Positions 35,607-46,000 are shown, counted from the first letter of the stretch. The stretch is 64,000 nt of DNA from Microscilla marina ATCC 23134 (GCF_000169175.1 NZ_AAWS01000030.1:1-64000), one strand, 5' to 3'. Notes: a model not told the origin generated them from the sequence alone. Program-made: numbers and translations.

Positions 35607-38600
35607 ATGATGCGGATGAGGGCTTTCACTATGATGATGTTGCTATGGCTGGCAGGTATGTACACAGCCCAGGCACAACAAAAAGATTATCAGAAGCTGT
35701 ACAACGACATGGTACAAGCTGCCAAGCAAAAAAAATATCCTACTGCCGTGAAATATGCCGAAGAAATGCTACCAGGCATAGAGGGCGTATTAGGAAAAGG
35801 CTCTAAACAACTGGGCTCTTTTTACTATAGTGTAGCTGGGTTTTATCAGGCAGTAAAAAAGTACGACAAAGCAGAACAAATGTACCAACAGTCGCTGGCA
35901 ATACGAAAAAACCTACAGGGAGGCAAAGCAGCCAGTTACTTTAAAACCCAACGACGTTTGGCAAGGCTTTATCTTCAAACTAAAAAAATGGCCAAGGCAG
36001 AGAAAATTTATGCCCAAATGCTCGAAAGCCAGAAAACTGCCCTGGGCGAGAAAAGCCCCGAATATGCACTTACCTTATATAACCTGGCCAACCTCAACCG
36101 GGATTTGGGCAAACCTGCGGAAGCGAAAAAATACTATACACAGGCACTGGCCATTCAAAAAGCAAGCAGAGGCGAACAACACCCCGACTACTTGAATACC
36201 CTCGAAGGATTGGCATTTTTGTACAACCAGGAAGGAGACTATAAAAAAGCAATGCCTTTGTTTGAAAAAATATGGCAAACCTATAAAGCGACCGTAAAAA
36301 ACAGCAACCCCCAATACATAAGAGCGGTGGGCAACCTTGCCGAAATTTATTTTGCGGTAGGCAAGTACAACAAGGCAGATCCCTTGTACAATGAAACAGT
36401 ACAATTGCTCAAAGCTACCAAAAGCCCTTTATACGGCAGGTATTTGGCAAGTATGGCAGTGCTCAAAGAGGTACAAGATCGTTATGATGAGGCCGAAAAA
36501 CTGTACCAAGAAGCCATTACTGAGTTGAAAAAAGACGTGGGCGAGCAACACCCTGATTATGCCCAGGCAATGCACGACTTTGGCAAGCTGTATGAGCTGA
36601 AAAATGAGCTCAACAAAGCCGAACAAATGATGAAAAAGGCGCAAACGATCAGAGCACAGGCTTATGGCAAAAACTCGCCCAAATACGCCGAATCGTTGAA
36701 TGACCTTGCCAAGTTGTATTTTAAAATGGGCAAGCATCAACAAGCGCTTGCTCATGCCAAACAAGCACTAGAGATTCGACAGAAAGGCAATGATAAAGCC
36801 ACCGAGATGACCACCATTCGAAACATAGCGAATATCTATTGGACATTGAAACGGTTTACCGAAGCCGAAAAGTATTACAAAACGGTACTGGATTATCAAA
36901 AAAAGACCCAGGGAGCATTACACAAAGAGTATTTGACCACGCTCAATCGCCTGGGGGAGATGTATGATGCCCAAAACCGATTGAAAGAAGCTACTCAAGT
37001 GTATAAAAAAGTGCTCAAAGGAAGGGCGCAAACATTGGGTACCAACCACCGCGATTATTTGCTTACTTCGTATGACCTGGCAATGCTGTACATTACCGAA
37101 GAAAACAAGTTGGATAGTGCTTTTAGTCTATTGCAGGAGCTGGAAAAAAACGCGAGTGTATTGCGTAAAATGCCAGATGTGTATGCCAATATCTTAAGAA
37201 ACCTGGGCGGAATTTATTACCAACAGGGTAAAATAGCTGAAGCCAAAAAACGCTTTGCCCAGTGTATAAAAGTGTATCCCCAACGCGATGAAAGTTATAT
37301 TTATTTTCTCAACTCTTTGGCAGCCTCTTATGTAGAGTCGAGCAGCTATACTACTGCCGACTCGCTGTATTCGGCATCGTTGCGGTTGAGCCGACAAAAG
37401 TATGGGCGTAATAGTGAAATATATGCGGTAACGCTTGATGAGTCGGGCAAGATGTATGAGCAGGCAGGGCGCTACGACGAAGCTCTGAAAAATTACCAGG
37501 AGGCATTGAAACTGGAGAAAAAAATAAAGGGAGCCAATAGCCCCGAATATGCCCGCGCGCTGCACGACTTGGGGGTAGTATTTAAGGCAATGGGGAAATA
37601 CACCGAAGCCGAACAAAGTTTTTTGAAGGCAAAGCAGCTACGTAAGGTAAATCCGGGCGTTGCCTCTTACGCTTATTCTGCTACACTAAACGGTATGGGC
37701 AACTTGTATAAAACAATGGGGCGCTATCAGGAAGCCGAAAAGATGTATGTACAAGCGCTCGATATTCGACGAAAAACACTGGGTGAACAACATTTTGAAT
37801 ATGCAGTTACCTTGAACGACCTGGCGGGGCTATACCGTAAATTAGGCAAAAAAGCAGCGGCACGTAAACTGTATACCCAGGCGTTGACTATTCGGCAGGC
37901 GGAGCTGGGCAAGCAACACCCCGACTATGCATCGTCTTTAGACAATCTGGCGGGTTTGTACCGCGACGAGGGCAACAAACAAAAAGCCGAAGAATATTAC
38001 TTAAAGGCGCTTGAGATCAGAGGAAAAACGCTGGGCAATAATCACCCAGCTTATGCGGCATCGTTGAACAACCTGGCGGTGTTTTATGAAGAGTTGGGTA
38101 AGTTGACTGAGGCAGAACAGGCGTATAAACAAACTATAGATATTTTTAAAGAAAAACTAGGCGACAATCACCCCGATTATGCGGCAGCTTTGGGTAATTT
38201 GGGGGTTTTCTTGGAAGCCCAGGGTAAGTTTGACCAAGCCGAGCAGTACTTTAGCAAGGCAGTGAAGATTGTACTCAGACAAATTGACCAAACTTTTTCT
38301 TCTTTGAGCGAAGATGAAAAAAAACAGTTTTATGAAGTCAATAAGCGTTTTATAGATGGTTTTATGCGTTTCGCCTTTAATTCGTCAGGCTTGCGGTTGT
38401 CAAAGGGGCAAACCAAGTTACCAGTATTGGGCGATGCGTATAACTTGCAGTTGGCTACCAAAGCCCTTATTTTGAACGCTACCTCTAAGGTACGGCGCCG
38501 TATTATGGCAAGCGGCAACCAGGCTTTGATTGCCAAATACAATGAATGGCAAAAGGTGAGAGAACAGATTGCCAATTTATATAACCTGGGCGATGCTGCG

Positions 38601-39935
38601 CTCAACCGCAAGGGCATTAATGTACAAGCCTTGGAAGCAAAGGCCAACTCGTTAGAGCGTGAGTTGTCTGCCAAAGCCGAGGGGTTTCGTGGGGCTTATA
38701 ACCCTTCGTTACCCACTTGGCGCGATGTGCAAAAGCGTTTGAAACCGGGCGAAGCAGCTATAGAAATGATACGTTTGCGTACGCGTAAAGACAGTGTTTA
38801 CTACAGCGTGCTGGTGATAAAACCTGAGACTAAAGATCATCCAGAGTTTTTGACCATTCGCAATGGTAAAAAATTAGAAACCCGTTATGTAGCGTATTAT
38901 AAAAATGCCATTCGCTTTAAACGCAGAGACCGTTACTCTTACAAAATGTTTTGGCAATCTTTTCGTAAGGTGCTCAAGGGGGTAAAAAAGGTATATATTT
39001 CGCCCGATGGTGTGTATAATCAAATTAACCTGAATACGCTCCAAAATCTCGAAACGAACAAGTATGTACTGGACGAACTAGAGGTAGCGATGGTGACCAA
39101 TACCCGTGATATACTAGGCTTTGGCAAGCGTACAACTACCCACAAGCAAGCGGTATTGTTAGGACACCCCAAATACTATATTAAGCCGGAAGGCAAGATA
39201 AATATGGTGAAGAAAAAAAATAACCTGGATGAACAACAAGACTCCTGGCTGAAGTACGCTTTTTTTGCCGACTTGCCAGGTACAGCAGTAGAAATAGCTG
39301 GTATAAAAAAGGTACTAAGACGACAAGCCTGGAACACAAAGGTGCATTTGGGTAACAAAGCCCTTGAAGACAGTCTGAAAACGATCAAAAACCCTGATAT
39401 TTTGCATATTGCCACCCATGGTTTTTTTATCCCTTCGCTTACCGATGAAGCACAGGGTGCACGTGGGGTAAAAATAAAAGCCCAGAAAAAGAAGAAAAAG
39501 GGCAGTAACCCAATAGACAATGACCCTATGTTGCGTTCGGGGTTGATTCTTGCCGGAGTGACAGATTATTTTAAGGCAACCGAAAAACCCAATACCGATG
39601 ATGGGGTGCTGACAGCTTATGAGGCAATGAATTTACAGCTTGACGAAACCGATTTGGTGGTGTTGTCAGCGTGCGAAACCGGGCTGGGCAAGGTACAAAG
39701 TGGCGAAGGGGTATATGGGCTGCAGCGAGCTTTGAAAATAGCTGGGGCGCGTACCGTGCTTATGAGTTTATGGAAGGTGAGCGATGAGGCAACCCAAAAG
39801 TTGATGAATGCTTTTTATGAAGAGTGGCTTAAGTCGGGTAATAAACGGCAGGCTTTTCAGAAAGCCCAACTAAAAATAAGAAAGGATTATAGCCACCCGT
39901 ATTATTGGGGAGCTTTTGTAATGGTGGGAGAATAG
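35607..39935 (+). CDS. Secreted TPR-CHAT protein
   Basis: This very large protein (about 1442 aa from ATG 35607) starts with a signal peptide MMRMRAFTMMMLL ending TAQAQ. An upstream ATG at 35490 adds 39 residues that hide this signal, so I reject it. The region from about 40 to 950 is a run of kinesin-light-chain-like TPRs of 42 residues (LGKQHPDYASSLDNLAGLY and variants). A CHAT cysteine-protease domain closes the chain, with the catalytic His in ATHGFF (codon 39417) and Cys in SACETG (codon 39672), both intact, plus SLWKVSDEATQKLM. CHAT proteases cleave partner proteins when the TPR part senses a signal. A signal peptide implies action in the periplasm or outside the cell. No adjacent target is evident. 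Confidence 0.9.
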   Translation: MMRMRAFTMMMLLWLAGMYTAQAQQKDYQKLYNDMVQAAKQKKYPTAVKYAEEMLPGIEGVLGKGSKQLGSFYYSVAGFYQAVKKYDKAEQMYQQSLAIRKNLQGGKAASYFKTQRRLARLYLQTKKMAKAEKIYAQMLESQKTALGEKSPEYALTLYNLANLNRDLGKPAEAKKYYTQALAIQKASRGEQHPDYLNTLEGLAFLYNQEGDYKKAMPLFEKIWQTYKATVKNSNPQYIRAVGNLAEIYFAVGKYNKADPLYNETVQLLKATKSPLYGRYLASMAVLKEVQDRYDEAEKLYQEAITELKKDVGEQHPDYAQAMHDFGKLYELKNELNKAEQMMKKAQTIRAQAYGKNSPKYAESLNDLAKLYFKMGKHQQALAHAKQALEIRQKGNDKATEMTTIRNIANIYWTLKRFTEAEKYYKTVLDYQKKTQGALHKEYLTTLNRLGEMYDAQNRLKEATQVYKKVLKGRAQTLGTNHRDYLLTSYDLAMLYITEENKLDSAFSLLQELEKNASVLRKMPDVYANILRNLGGIYYQQGKIAEAKKRFAQCIKVYPQRDESYIYFLNSLAASYVESSSYTTADSLYSASLRLSRQKYGRNSEIYAVTLDESGKMYEQAGRYDEALKNYQEALKLEKKIKGANSPEYARALHDLGVVFKAMGKYTEAEQSFLKAKQLRKVNPGVASYAYSATLNGMGNLYKTMGRYQEAEKMYVQALDIRRKTLGEQHFEYAVTLNDLAGLYRKLGKKAAARKLYTQALTIRQAELGKQHPDYASSLDNLAGLYRDEGNKQKAEEYYLKALEIRGKTLGNNHPAYAASLNNLAVFYEELGKLTEAEQAYKQTIDIFKEKLGDNHPDYAAALGNLGVFLEAQGKFDQAEQYFSKAVKIVLRQIDQTFSSLSEDEKKQFYEVNKRFIDGFMRFAFNSSGLRLSKGQTKLPVLGDAYNLQLATKALILNATSKVRRRIMASGNQALIAKYNEWQKVREQIANLYNLGDAALNRKGINVQALEAKANSLERELSAKAEGFRGAYNPSLPTWRDVQKRLKPGEAAIEMIRLRTRKDSVYYSVLVIKPETKDHPEFLTIRNGKKLETRYVAYYKNAIRFKRRDRYSYKMFWQSFRKVLKGVKKVYISPDGVYNQINLNTLQNLETNKYVLDELEVAMVTNTRDILGFGKRTTTHKQAVLLGHPKYYIKPEGKINMVKKKNNLDEQQDSWLKYAFFADLPGTAVEIAGIKKVLRRQAWNTKVHLGNKALEDSLKTIKNPDILHIATHGFFIPSLTDEAQGARGVKIKAQKKKKKGSNPIDNDPMLRSGLILAGVTDYFKATEKPNTDDGVLTAYEAMNLQLDETDLVVLSACETGLGKVQSGEGVYGLQRALKIAGARTVLMSLWKVSDEATQKLMNAFYEEWLKSGNKRQAFQKAQLKIRKDYSHPYYWGAFVMVGE

Positions 39936-39957
39936 TTTTATAAAAGCATAAGTTGCC

Positions 39958-39990
39958 AGACCTGCCAGATTTTCTACACCTGGTGGGTCT
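39958..39990. repeat. Hairpin repeat G (CCTGCCAG type), copy 1
   Basis: AGACCTGCCAG and CTGGTGGGTCT flank a short loop directly after the CHAT gene. It resembles the perfect stem at 47573-47603, TACCTGCCAGG/CCTGGCAGGTA, so it may be a dispersed hairpin that also ends transcription. Confidence 0.5.
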
Positions 39991-40034
39991 AACTAAAGAT
40001 ATATCCGGTTTTGAGGCATAACGATGGTCTCTGT

Positions 40035-41120
40035 TTACAACGTCAATACCAGGTTGACCTTAAAAACCTCTTTGTCAGGCACTACTTCGAGGGTATACTT
40101 ATTAGCATACAGCAACTCAAGTTGTCTTTGAACGTTTTTGAGTCCCAAGCCCGACTTTTCTTCTAACTGATTGTTGGCAAACGGATTTACCGTGTTCTCT
40201 ACCCGAAAGCTCAATTGCTGATTGCTTACTTTTAGCTCAATGCTAATCGACGATGTTTGTTGTTTGCTAATGCCGTGCTTAAAGGCGTTCTCGACAAAAG
40301 TAATCAACAACATAGGGGCAATTAGGCATGCAGGCGCATCTATTTCTACCTCAAAGTTAATGTTTACTGTGTTGTTTTTTCCGGCAAACCGCAGTTTCTG
40401 CAACTCTATATAAGTCTCAATATAAGCCACTTCGCGCTCCAGGGCTATTCTATCTACATTACTTTCGTGCAACATGTACCTAATCAGTTTCGACAACTTG
40501 GCAATGCCTTCTGCTGTTCGTTCCGAACCATCGCTTAGCGCTGAAGCATATAAATTGTTGAGGGTATTGAACAAAAAATGGGGGTTGATCTGCGACTTTA
40601 AAAACTTAAGCTCGGTTTGAAGCTTGGATTGTTGCAAATATTGCTTTTCGGTTTCGTGCTGCACCCAGTCTTGCGTAAAGCGAGCCCCAAACGAGGTAAT
40701 AATAAATATGAGATAAAAAGCGGGCTGCAGAGACACTATGCCTTGAAAGTGATTAGGTGGGTAGGCATCTTGTGGCATAGTAGGAGGGACTACCTGTACC
40801 AAAAAATAATCTACTCCTATCTCTATCCCATAACACATCACCACCAAGCCCACAAAGTTGACCAAGTAACTAAAGTACCGTTTTTGTTGCAGAAAAGTCT
40901 TCATCAACACTTCAGAGTTGCCATAAAACAGTATTGCCTTAAAGATGTTGCCAATGAGTAGGGGAATAAAAAACTGGAGATCGGTATAGTGCACATCCTG
41001 AAAAATACTGTTTTTGTCGGTGTAGGTTAACCTGCTGGATGAAAAGCTGTAGTAAAAAAAAGAAATCGCAAGCCAAAAAAGCCCATGCAATACTATAGTA
41101 ATTATTTTTTGAGGTTTCAT
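40035..41120 (-). CDS. LytS/YehU-type sensor histidine kinase
   Basis: The 361-aa product has four transmembrane segments (within about 10-155) with no large periplasmic domain, then a coiled-coil and a His_kinase domain. The phosphoacceptor His is in SQINPHFLFNTLNNLY, and GLGLKNVQRQLELLY closes the HATPase region; VTFVENAFKHGIS carries the N-box. Such kinases normally pair with LytTR regulators. None is adjacent, so the orphan LytTR protein at 17790 is a possible partner (inference). The gene faces the beta-lactamase-like gene across a 266-base divergent spacer. Confidence 0.93.
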   Translation of the reverse strand: MKPQKIITIVLHGLFWLAISFFYYSFSSSRLTYTDKNSIFQDVHYTDLQFFIPLLIGNIFKAILFYGNSEVLMKTFLQQKRYFSYLVNFVGLVVMCYGIEIGVDYFLVQVVPPTMPQDAYPPNHFQGIVSLQPAFYLIFIITSFGARFTQDWVQHETEKQYLQQSKLQTELKFLKSQINPHFLFNTLNNLYASALSDGSERTAEGIAKLSKLIRYMLHESNVDRIALEREVAYIETYIELQKLRFAGKNNTVNINFEVEIDAPACLIAPMLLITFVENAFKHGISKQQTSSISIELKVSNQQLSFRVENTVNPFANNQLEEKSGLGLKNVQRQLELLYANKYTLEVVPDKEVFKVNLVLTL

Positions 41121-41386
41121 GCAAGGAGGTTTAGTATAGAACTACTCGAAGTTAGACAAAACCCACCACCCACCTATTATGACCAACTGTTTTTTTGATC
41201 AACGCCTGGGTTTATTGTACCAACAGCGCATCATGCTGTAAAACCGCTTTGTTACCAGCAATGGCACCATACATCAAAAATATTGGTACGTTGCTGTATT
41301 GAGTTTTTTATACTACCACAAGTTGCCTTCATTGCTGCCAATTAAAAAAGCTGAAATGGCTTTAAACAACCAATCAACATAAATTC

Positions 41387-43066
41387 ATGAAAAAAATCAC
41401 CCTATTCAATCTTTGTATTTTCTTAATGGCACTGTTTGCCTTGAGTACATTGCAAGCCCAAAACCACGCCCGTACCATTGATCAATACCTGACTAAAGCT
41501 AATCAAGAAGGCTTTTCGGGGGTGGCTTTGGTAGCACATAAAGGCAAAATCATTTTTAGCCAGGGGTATGGCTTTGCCAATCGCGAAAAGCGCCTTGCCT
41601 TTGACCCAAACTCGGTATTTGACATTGGTTCTATTACCAAGCAGTTTACTGGAGCAGCCATTATGAAATTGGAAATGGAAGGCAAACTGAAAACTTCTGA
41701 TGTATTGACGAAATACTTGCCCAACCTGCCCGCCCACATGCACAAAATCACCCTACACCATTTGCTTACCCATAGCGCAGGCTTGCCCGGTGGCATAGGT
41801 CCCGACGAAGAGGTATTGGGTAAAGAAGCTTACCTGAAAAGATTGTTTACCAAAAAACTAAGCGATTCGTTTGGCTCGTTTGCCTATAGCAATGTGGGCT
41901 ATAGCCTGTTGGCAATGGTAATAGAGCAAGCAAGCGGAATGGAGTATGAGCAGTTTTTACACAAAAAAATATTTGCCCCTGCCGGAATGACCCAAACTGG
42001 GTATAGATTGCCCACCTGGAGCACCAAAAATATAGTAGTGGGTTATCGCAATGGCAACCGTTGGGGCAGTACCCACCTCAAGTCTCATTACAACCAGGGC
42101 GTTACCTACCATCTTAAGGGCAACGGGGGCATTATGTCTACCGTGCTCGACCTACATAAGTGGTATAAGGCAATCAAAAACAACACTGTATTGTCAAAAG
42201 AAGCCACCCAAAAATACATTGCCAAGCATATAAAAGACGGAGGCGGACACTATGGTTATGGTTGGGGCACCGAACCCAAACCCGGACGGGAAATAGTGTG
42301 GCACAATGGAGGTAATGGTTTTTTTAATGCTTTTATGGGGTATTATCTTGCCAAAGACTTGGTCATTATTGTAGCCACCAACTATGGTAAAAGTGCTGAC
42401 CCTTATGCGCACCCAATAGACCGTATCATGCACGGCGAGTTTAAAACAATGAACGAAAAACTGGCGAAGCGCTACCAGGGGGCTTATCGCTTGCCTTCCG
42501 GCGAAAAATTTAAGGTGCGTTTCAATGCCAACAGTCAGTTAGAAGTGCCCATTCACCAGGCGGCTTTGTACCAGTTGTTTTCGGGGTCTATTGCCGACAA
42601 AGCCTCGGTAGCGGCTACTTATAACCAAAAAATAAGTGTACTTGGTAACACTTTGCTCAAGCACAACTATGCCCAATATGCCAAGATAGAACATCAGTAT
42701 ATGCTCGAAGGGTCAGAGGCAGCAATAGCAAGTCAAATAAAACGCAGCCTTGAACGCAGAGAAAAACGTCTGGGCAAAATAAAAGCGGTGGAGGTGTTGG
42801 GCAGTGTGGCACGCCAAAAAGGGAAGTATTACTTAAGTGCAGCAAGGTTCGCTTTTGCAAAGGGAAATAACTATGTTTTCTATACCTGGAAAGGAAATCG
42901 ACTAATTGGTGTGAGGGTATTGAACGAAGCTGGTATGACCAAAAAGTTTGATTATCAGGGCAAGCACGCCTTTTTTGCGGAAAGCAACCAACTTAAGATA
43001 CAACTTACTACCCAACAAGGCAAGCCTGCTATAAGGGTAGGAGACAAGGTGTTGGTGAAGGAGTAG
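41387..43066 (+). CDS. Secreted serine beta-lactamase-like hydrolase
   Basis: The 559-aa product has a signal peptide ending TLQAQ and a class C beta-lactamase / DD-peptidase domain. The catalytic motifs are complete: SITK (Ser82, Lys85), YSN (Tyr167) and WHNGG (the HxG-type third motif). The 170-residue C-terminal part is beta-rich and resembles the lipocalin-like tail found in many esterases of this family. It could be an esterase, D-aminopeptidase or peptidoglycan hydrolase; a true antibiotic beta-lactamase is unlikely for this length. It is monocistronic. Confidence 0.9.
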   Translation: MKKITLFNLCIFLMALFALSTLQAQNHARTIDQYLTKANQEGFSGVALVAHKGKIIFSQGYGFANREKRLAFDPNSVFDIGSITKQFTGAAIMKLEMEGKLKTSDVLTKYLPNLPAHMHKITLHHLLTHSAGLPGGIGPDEEVLGKEAYLKRLFTKKLSDSFGSFAYSNVGYSLLAMVIEQASGMEYEQFLHKKIFAPAGMTQTGYRLPTWSTKNIVVGYRNGNRWGSTHLKSHYNQGVTYHLKGNGGIMSTVLDLHKWYKAIKNNTVLSKEATQKYIAKHIKDGGGHYGYGWGTEPKPGREIVWHNGGNGFFNAFMGYYLAKDLVIIVATNYGKSADPYAHPIDRIMHGEFKTMNEKLAKRYQGAYRLPSGEKFKVRFNANSQLEVPIHQAALYQLFSGSIADKASVAATYNQKISVLGNTLLKHNYAQYAKIEHQYMLEGSEAAIASQIKRSLERREKRLGKIKAVEVLGSVARQKGKYYLSAARFAFAKGNNYVFYTWKGNRLIGVRVLNEAGMTKKFDYQGKHAFFAESNQLKIQLTTQQGKPAIRVGDKVLVKE

Positions 43067-43174
43067 GGACTTACAGCTTTAAGCGACAAGCGAAAAGTGA
43101 TTAGCCCAGAGCCCTAACAAGGCTCTAGGGACTATTGATCATGCAATGCCGCTTTTTGCTAAAAATCATAAAAA

Positions 43175-44488
43175 TTACAAAAGAGGTAACAGCCATTCAT
43201 TGCGAGGCTGTTGCCATTTTATCTGCATCAAATCTACCTCAGGGCGAATGTAAGGCTGGCTTTTTCTACCATTAAATGCCAGGTATGACTTTGCCCTGAT
43301 TTGGATTTTTGGGTGCCCCTCTTGTTTGAGTTGTTCGCCTAAGTGATGCGCCAGCTGCAAGATCATATCGGGTTGGGTAGCCATCATTTTTTCCTGCAAA
43401 GGCGTCAGCATTTTGCCCGGTAAAATCTCCCATTGTTGTTGGGTTTGTGGGTCATAAGCCATAAAACTTACCAAGCCCGTTTTTTCAATCAACATCACAT
43501 TCCAGGCAAACCTAAACCCTTCTTCTGTCCAAAGCACATCGCCTTTGTACAACCAGTGTCGCAATGGCAGCAAACATTGAACTATTAAAAAAAACGCCAC
43601 AAAGCCTTTGATCAACCGAGTGCGCCAAGGTAGCGCAGGAAAGGGGCGGTCTGGCACCAATGCAGGCGATGAGCAAAGCTTTTGGTAAAAGCCCGTAGAG
43701 AAGAAAACAGTAGCACTCACCATCATTACCCAAGGGAAAATGCCAATGTTAAACAACAGCCAGGTAAGCAAGTGAAACACCACTACCAACCCATAAGCCA
43801 CCGGGCGAGACACCCGCCAGGCAAGCAAAAAAGCAATGCTCAAATCAAACAAAGCCCCCGCCCAGCTCATCAGGTAAGGCACCCAATCATATTGGAGCCA
43901 GGCACCCACCAACGGGTAGTTGGTGCGCACGGCAAGCCAGGTTTTGAGCGGTTCGGCGTGTACCAGCCAATCATACTTAAGCTTGGCCACTCCGGCAAAA
44001 AAATACACCAGCCCAATTTGACAACGCAACGCAGCCACATACCAAAAAGGCACCGTTTGCTGGCGCAGTTGGGCAAACCACTGTCGGTCGAGCGAAAAAC
44101 GATGATGTAAGGGAAAAAAGATGAGCAAAAAACTCAATACACTGATAAAGTAATAGTGGTTGAGGTAATTGGTTTTGTCGATGAGTTCTACGTAAGTAAA
44201 ACCCAAAAAAAACAGCCCCATACTCAAGCGGTAAAACAAGCCCAGTATGATGCACCCACAAAGTACCATAAGCCCACCAAACAACCAATACATACCATTG
44301 CCTGGTAAGGGTTGCACCCAATGAAACCCCTCGAAAGTAAAAAAGAACTTTGGTGTCAGGTACAAGTCTTTGATCCAACCCTTGGCCGCAAAACGTACAA
44401 GACTGACCAACATTAAGCTACCAAAAAAAATCCTGAAAACACCCAAAATAGCATTGTCTACCGGGCGGTTAAAGCGCAAAGTATTCAT
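43175..44488 (-). CDS. HTTM-domain membrane protein (vitamin K-dependent gamma-carboxylase-like)
   Basis: This 437-aa protein has about seven or eight transmembrane helices and matches the HTTM family, named after the vitamin K-dependent gamma-carboxylase. The conserved YVELIDKTNYLNHYYF (near residue 98-113) carries the Lys-Asn-His cluster typical of the family, and RCQIGLVYFFAGVAKLKYDWL supplies the second motif. Its role in bacteria is unknown; no target Glu-rich protein is obvious. It is the last gene of a cluster with two imelysins and a di-heme protein, so its task is probably tied to theirs. Confidence 0.88.
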   Translation of the reverse strand: MNTLRFNRPVDNAILGVFRIFFGSLMLVSLVRFAAKGWIKDLYLTPKFFFTFEGFHWVQPLPGNGMYWLFGGLMVLCGCIILGLFYRLSMGLFFLGFTYVELIDKTNYLNHYYFISVLSFLLIFFPLHHRFSLDRQWFAQLRQQTVPFWYVAALRCQIGLVYFFAGVAKLKYDWLVHAEPLKTWLAVRTNYPLVGAWLQYDWVPYLMSWAGALFDLSIAFLLAWRVSRPVAYGLVVVFHLLTWLLFNIGIFPWVMMVSATVFFSTGFYQKLCSSPALVPDRPFPALPWRTRLIKGFVAFFLIVQCLLPLRHWLYKGDVLWTEEGFRFAWNVMLIEKTGLVSFMAYDPQTQQQWEILPGKMLTPLQEKMMATQPDMILQLAHHLGEQLKQEGHPKIQIRAKSYLAFNGRKSQPYIRPEVDLMQIKWQQPRNEWLLPLL

Positions 44489-44510
44489 AGTTTTTTAGCA
44501 TTGATAGGCT

Positions 44511-44547
44511 CAAGTCCTTAGATGCCGATGCATAGCGGTGCTTCAAG
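44511..44547. repeat. Dispersed palindromic repeat, copy 4
   Basis: CAAGTCCTTAGATGCCGATG continues into CATAGCGGTGCTTCAAG. The core palindrome has two mismatches. Orientation is that of copy 3. The flanking CAAGCTTGGGACTTGTCGCT-type arm appears about 100 bases on. Confidence 0.65.
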
Positions 44548-44683
44548 TTTGACGCTGCTCTACAAGCAAAACTTATCGGTTTTATAAGACGTTTATTTTT
44601 AGGGTTTTATGAGGTCAATAGATGGAAGCTACTATAGCCCCAAGCTTGGGACTTGTCGCTTGTACCTTGAGGCTATCCAAGCC

Positions 44684-45781
44684 CTAATCCCCATCATTGT
44701 CATTAAACGTCACAATTCCCCCCAAGGCATTCATCATGTCTACCTTGATAAGCACCACCAACTCACGCGCAAGGGCATAAGCTGCCTTTGTCTGCGTTTG
44801 GTCGGCACTTACAGCCTCATACAAAGTGGGTTGAATGGCAAGCACCGCCTCTTTGGTTTTGGCAATGTGCGCCACTATACTATTGGCAAGCGATTGCCCA
44901 CTGCCCGACGCTTTCAGTGCATTGAGATAATCATCAAAACCATCGCCCGAATCACCCTTAAAAACCATTGTCATCATATCCAGGTTTGCGACCAAATGTG
45001 CCAACGAAGTTTTACTACGCCAAGCCTCCGTTTTTTCGGGTTGAGGAGTACCATCTTTGAGCTGCACCCCCAGCGGCGCGCCCAGTTTGGTATTGGCAAC
45101 AATTTCTGCCGTTTCAATCATTTTATTGGCAAGTGTATTGACTGCATCGTTGCCTCCCTGACTATTTTTAATAAAAGTCTGGAGATAATTGCCCCCGTTG
45201 TTTGCCCACTCCTGTGCTACTGCTGTCACCTGTACTTCAATGTTTTGTGCTGCTGCCCTTACATAAGCCTTTCGGCGAATGGCTTGAGCATCGGTAGTAA
45301 ACAGGGCAAGCATTTGCTCCAGCGTTTTTTCGCGGTCGAACAACAAAAACTCGATGGTTGGAAACCCCTTAGCGGCAGCCCCTAGTGTAGCCATATATGC
45401 TTGATTTAGCGTGATGTCAGCATCGCCCAGCACACTCTCAATGATGTGAGTACGGGCAGGGTTAAAGTCAATTTTGAGACTGGTTTCCTGCATTTTGATA
45501 GGCCCAAAGTTAAAAAAAGCACAGCGTTCCCATTGCAATGTTGCGGCTTGCCAGGCATTGCGTACCAATTGCAGGTTTTCGGCAGTGGTTTCGGTTTCAA
45601 AAGCCTGGGCAGCCTTTACCAAAGTGCTCATTTCTTGCTGCAAAGCATTCAATTGTGGAACAATGATATTATTCCCCACATTCTCCAGAATGAGCTGACG
45701 GTTATAACTTTCTTGTTCTTGTTTAATGCAGCCCAGCAAGCCCAATAAGCAATATATATAAAGCAGTGTATTTCTTTTCAT
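44684..45781 (-). CDS. Imelysin-family lipoprotein (peptidase M75-like), copy 2
   Basis: The 365-aa product begins with a lipoprotein signal (YCLLGLLGCIKQEQ). It then has the four-helix imelysin pattern with AWQAATLQWERCAFF and ETSLKIDFNPARTHIIESV. The imelysin GxHxxE motif appears here as GFPTIEFLLF, with Pro in place of His, so a metal or haem ligand may be missing compared with its partner at 47627. Imelysins are surface or periplasmic proteins linked to iron. The gene ends just after the IEFLL-type helix pairs and leads into the HTTM gene. Confidence 0.85.
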   Translation of the reverse strand: MKRNTLLYIYCLLGLLGCIKQEQESYNRQLILENVGNNIIVPQLNALQQEMSTLVKAAQAFETETTAENLQLVRNAWQAATLQWERCAFFNFGPIKMQETSLKIDFNPARTHIIESVLGDADITLNQAYMATLGAAAKGFPTIEFLLFDREKTLEQMLALFTTDAQAIRRKAYVRAAAQNIEVQVTAVAQEWANNGGNYLQTFIKNSQGGNDAVNTLANKMIETAEIVANTKLGAPLGVQLKDGTPQPEKTEAWRSKTSLAHLVANLDMMTMVFKGDSGDGFDDYLNALKASGSGQSLANSIVAHIAKTKEAVLAIQPTLYEAVSADQTQTKAAYALARELVVLIKVDMMNALGGIVTFNDNDGD

Positions 45782-46000
45782 CAGGTTATTTTATAGACTA
45801 TCAATCGCCCATAGTTTTTTGTTTTTATTATATTTGCAAATAGTAGAGTGAAAGAAAGGCAACCATGAGACCTTTTATAAAATGGCTAATTTACCCGTAG
45901 CAGCTTCTGTTTGCGGATTTTATAAATCACCAAAAATCAAGGTGATATAAAACCACGGAAACTTGTAGAACAGCCTTCAACTTGAAACTTACTGCTTAAA

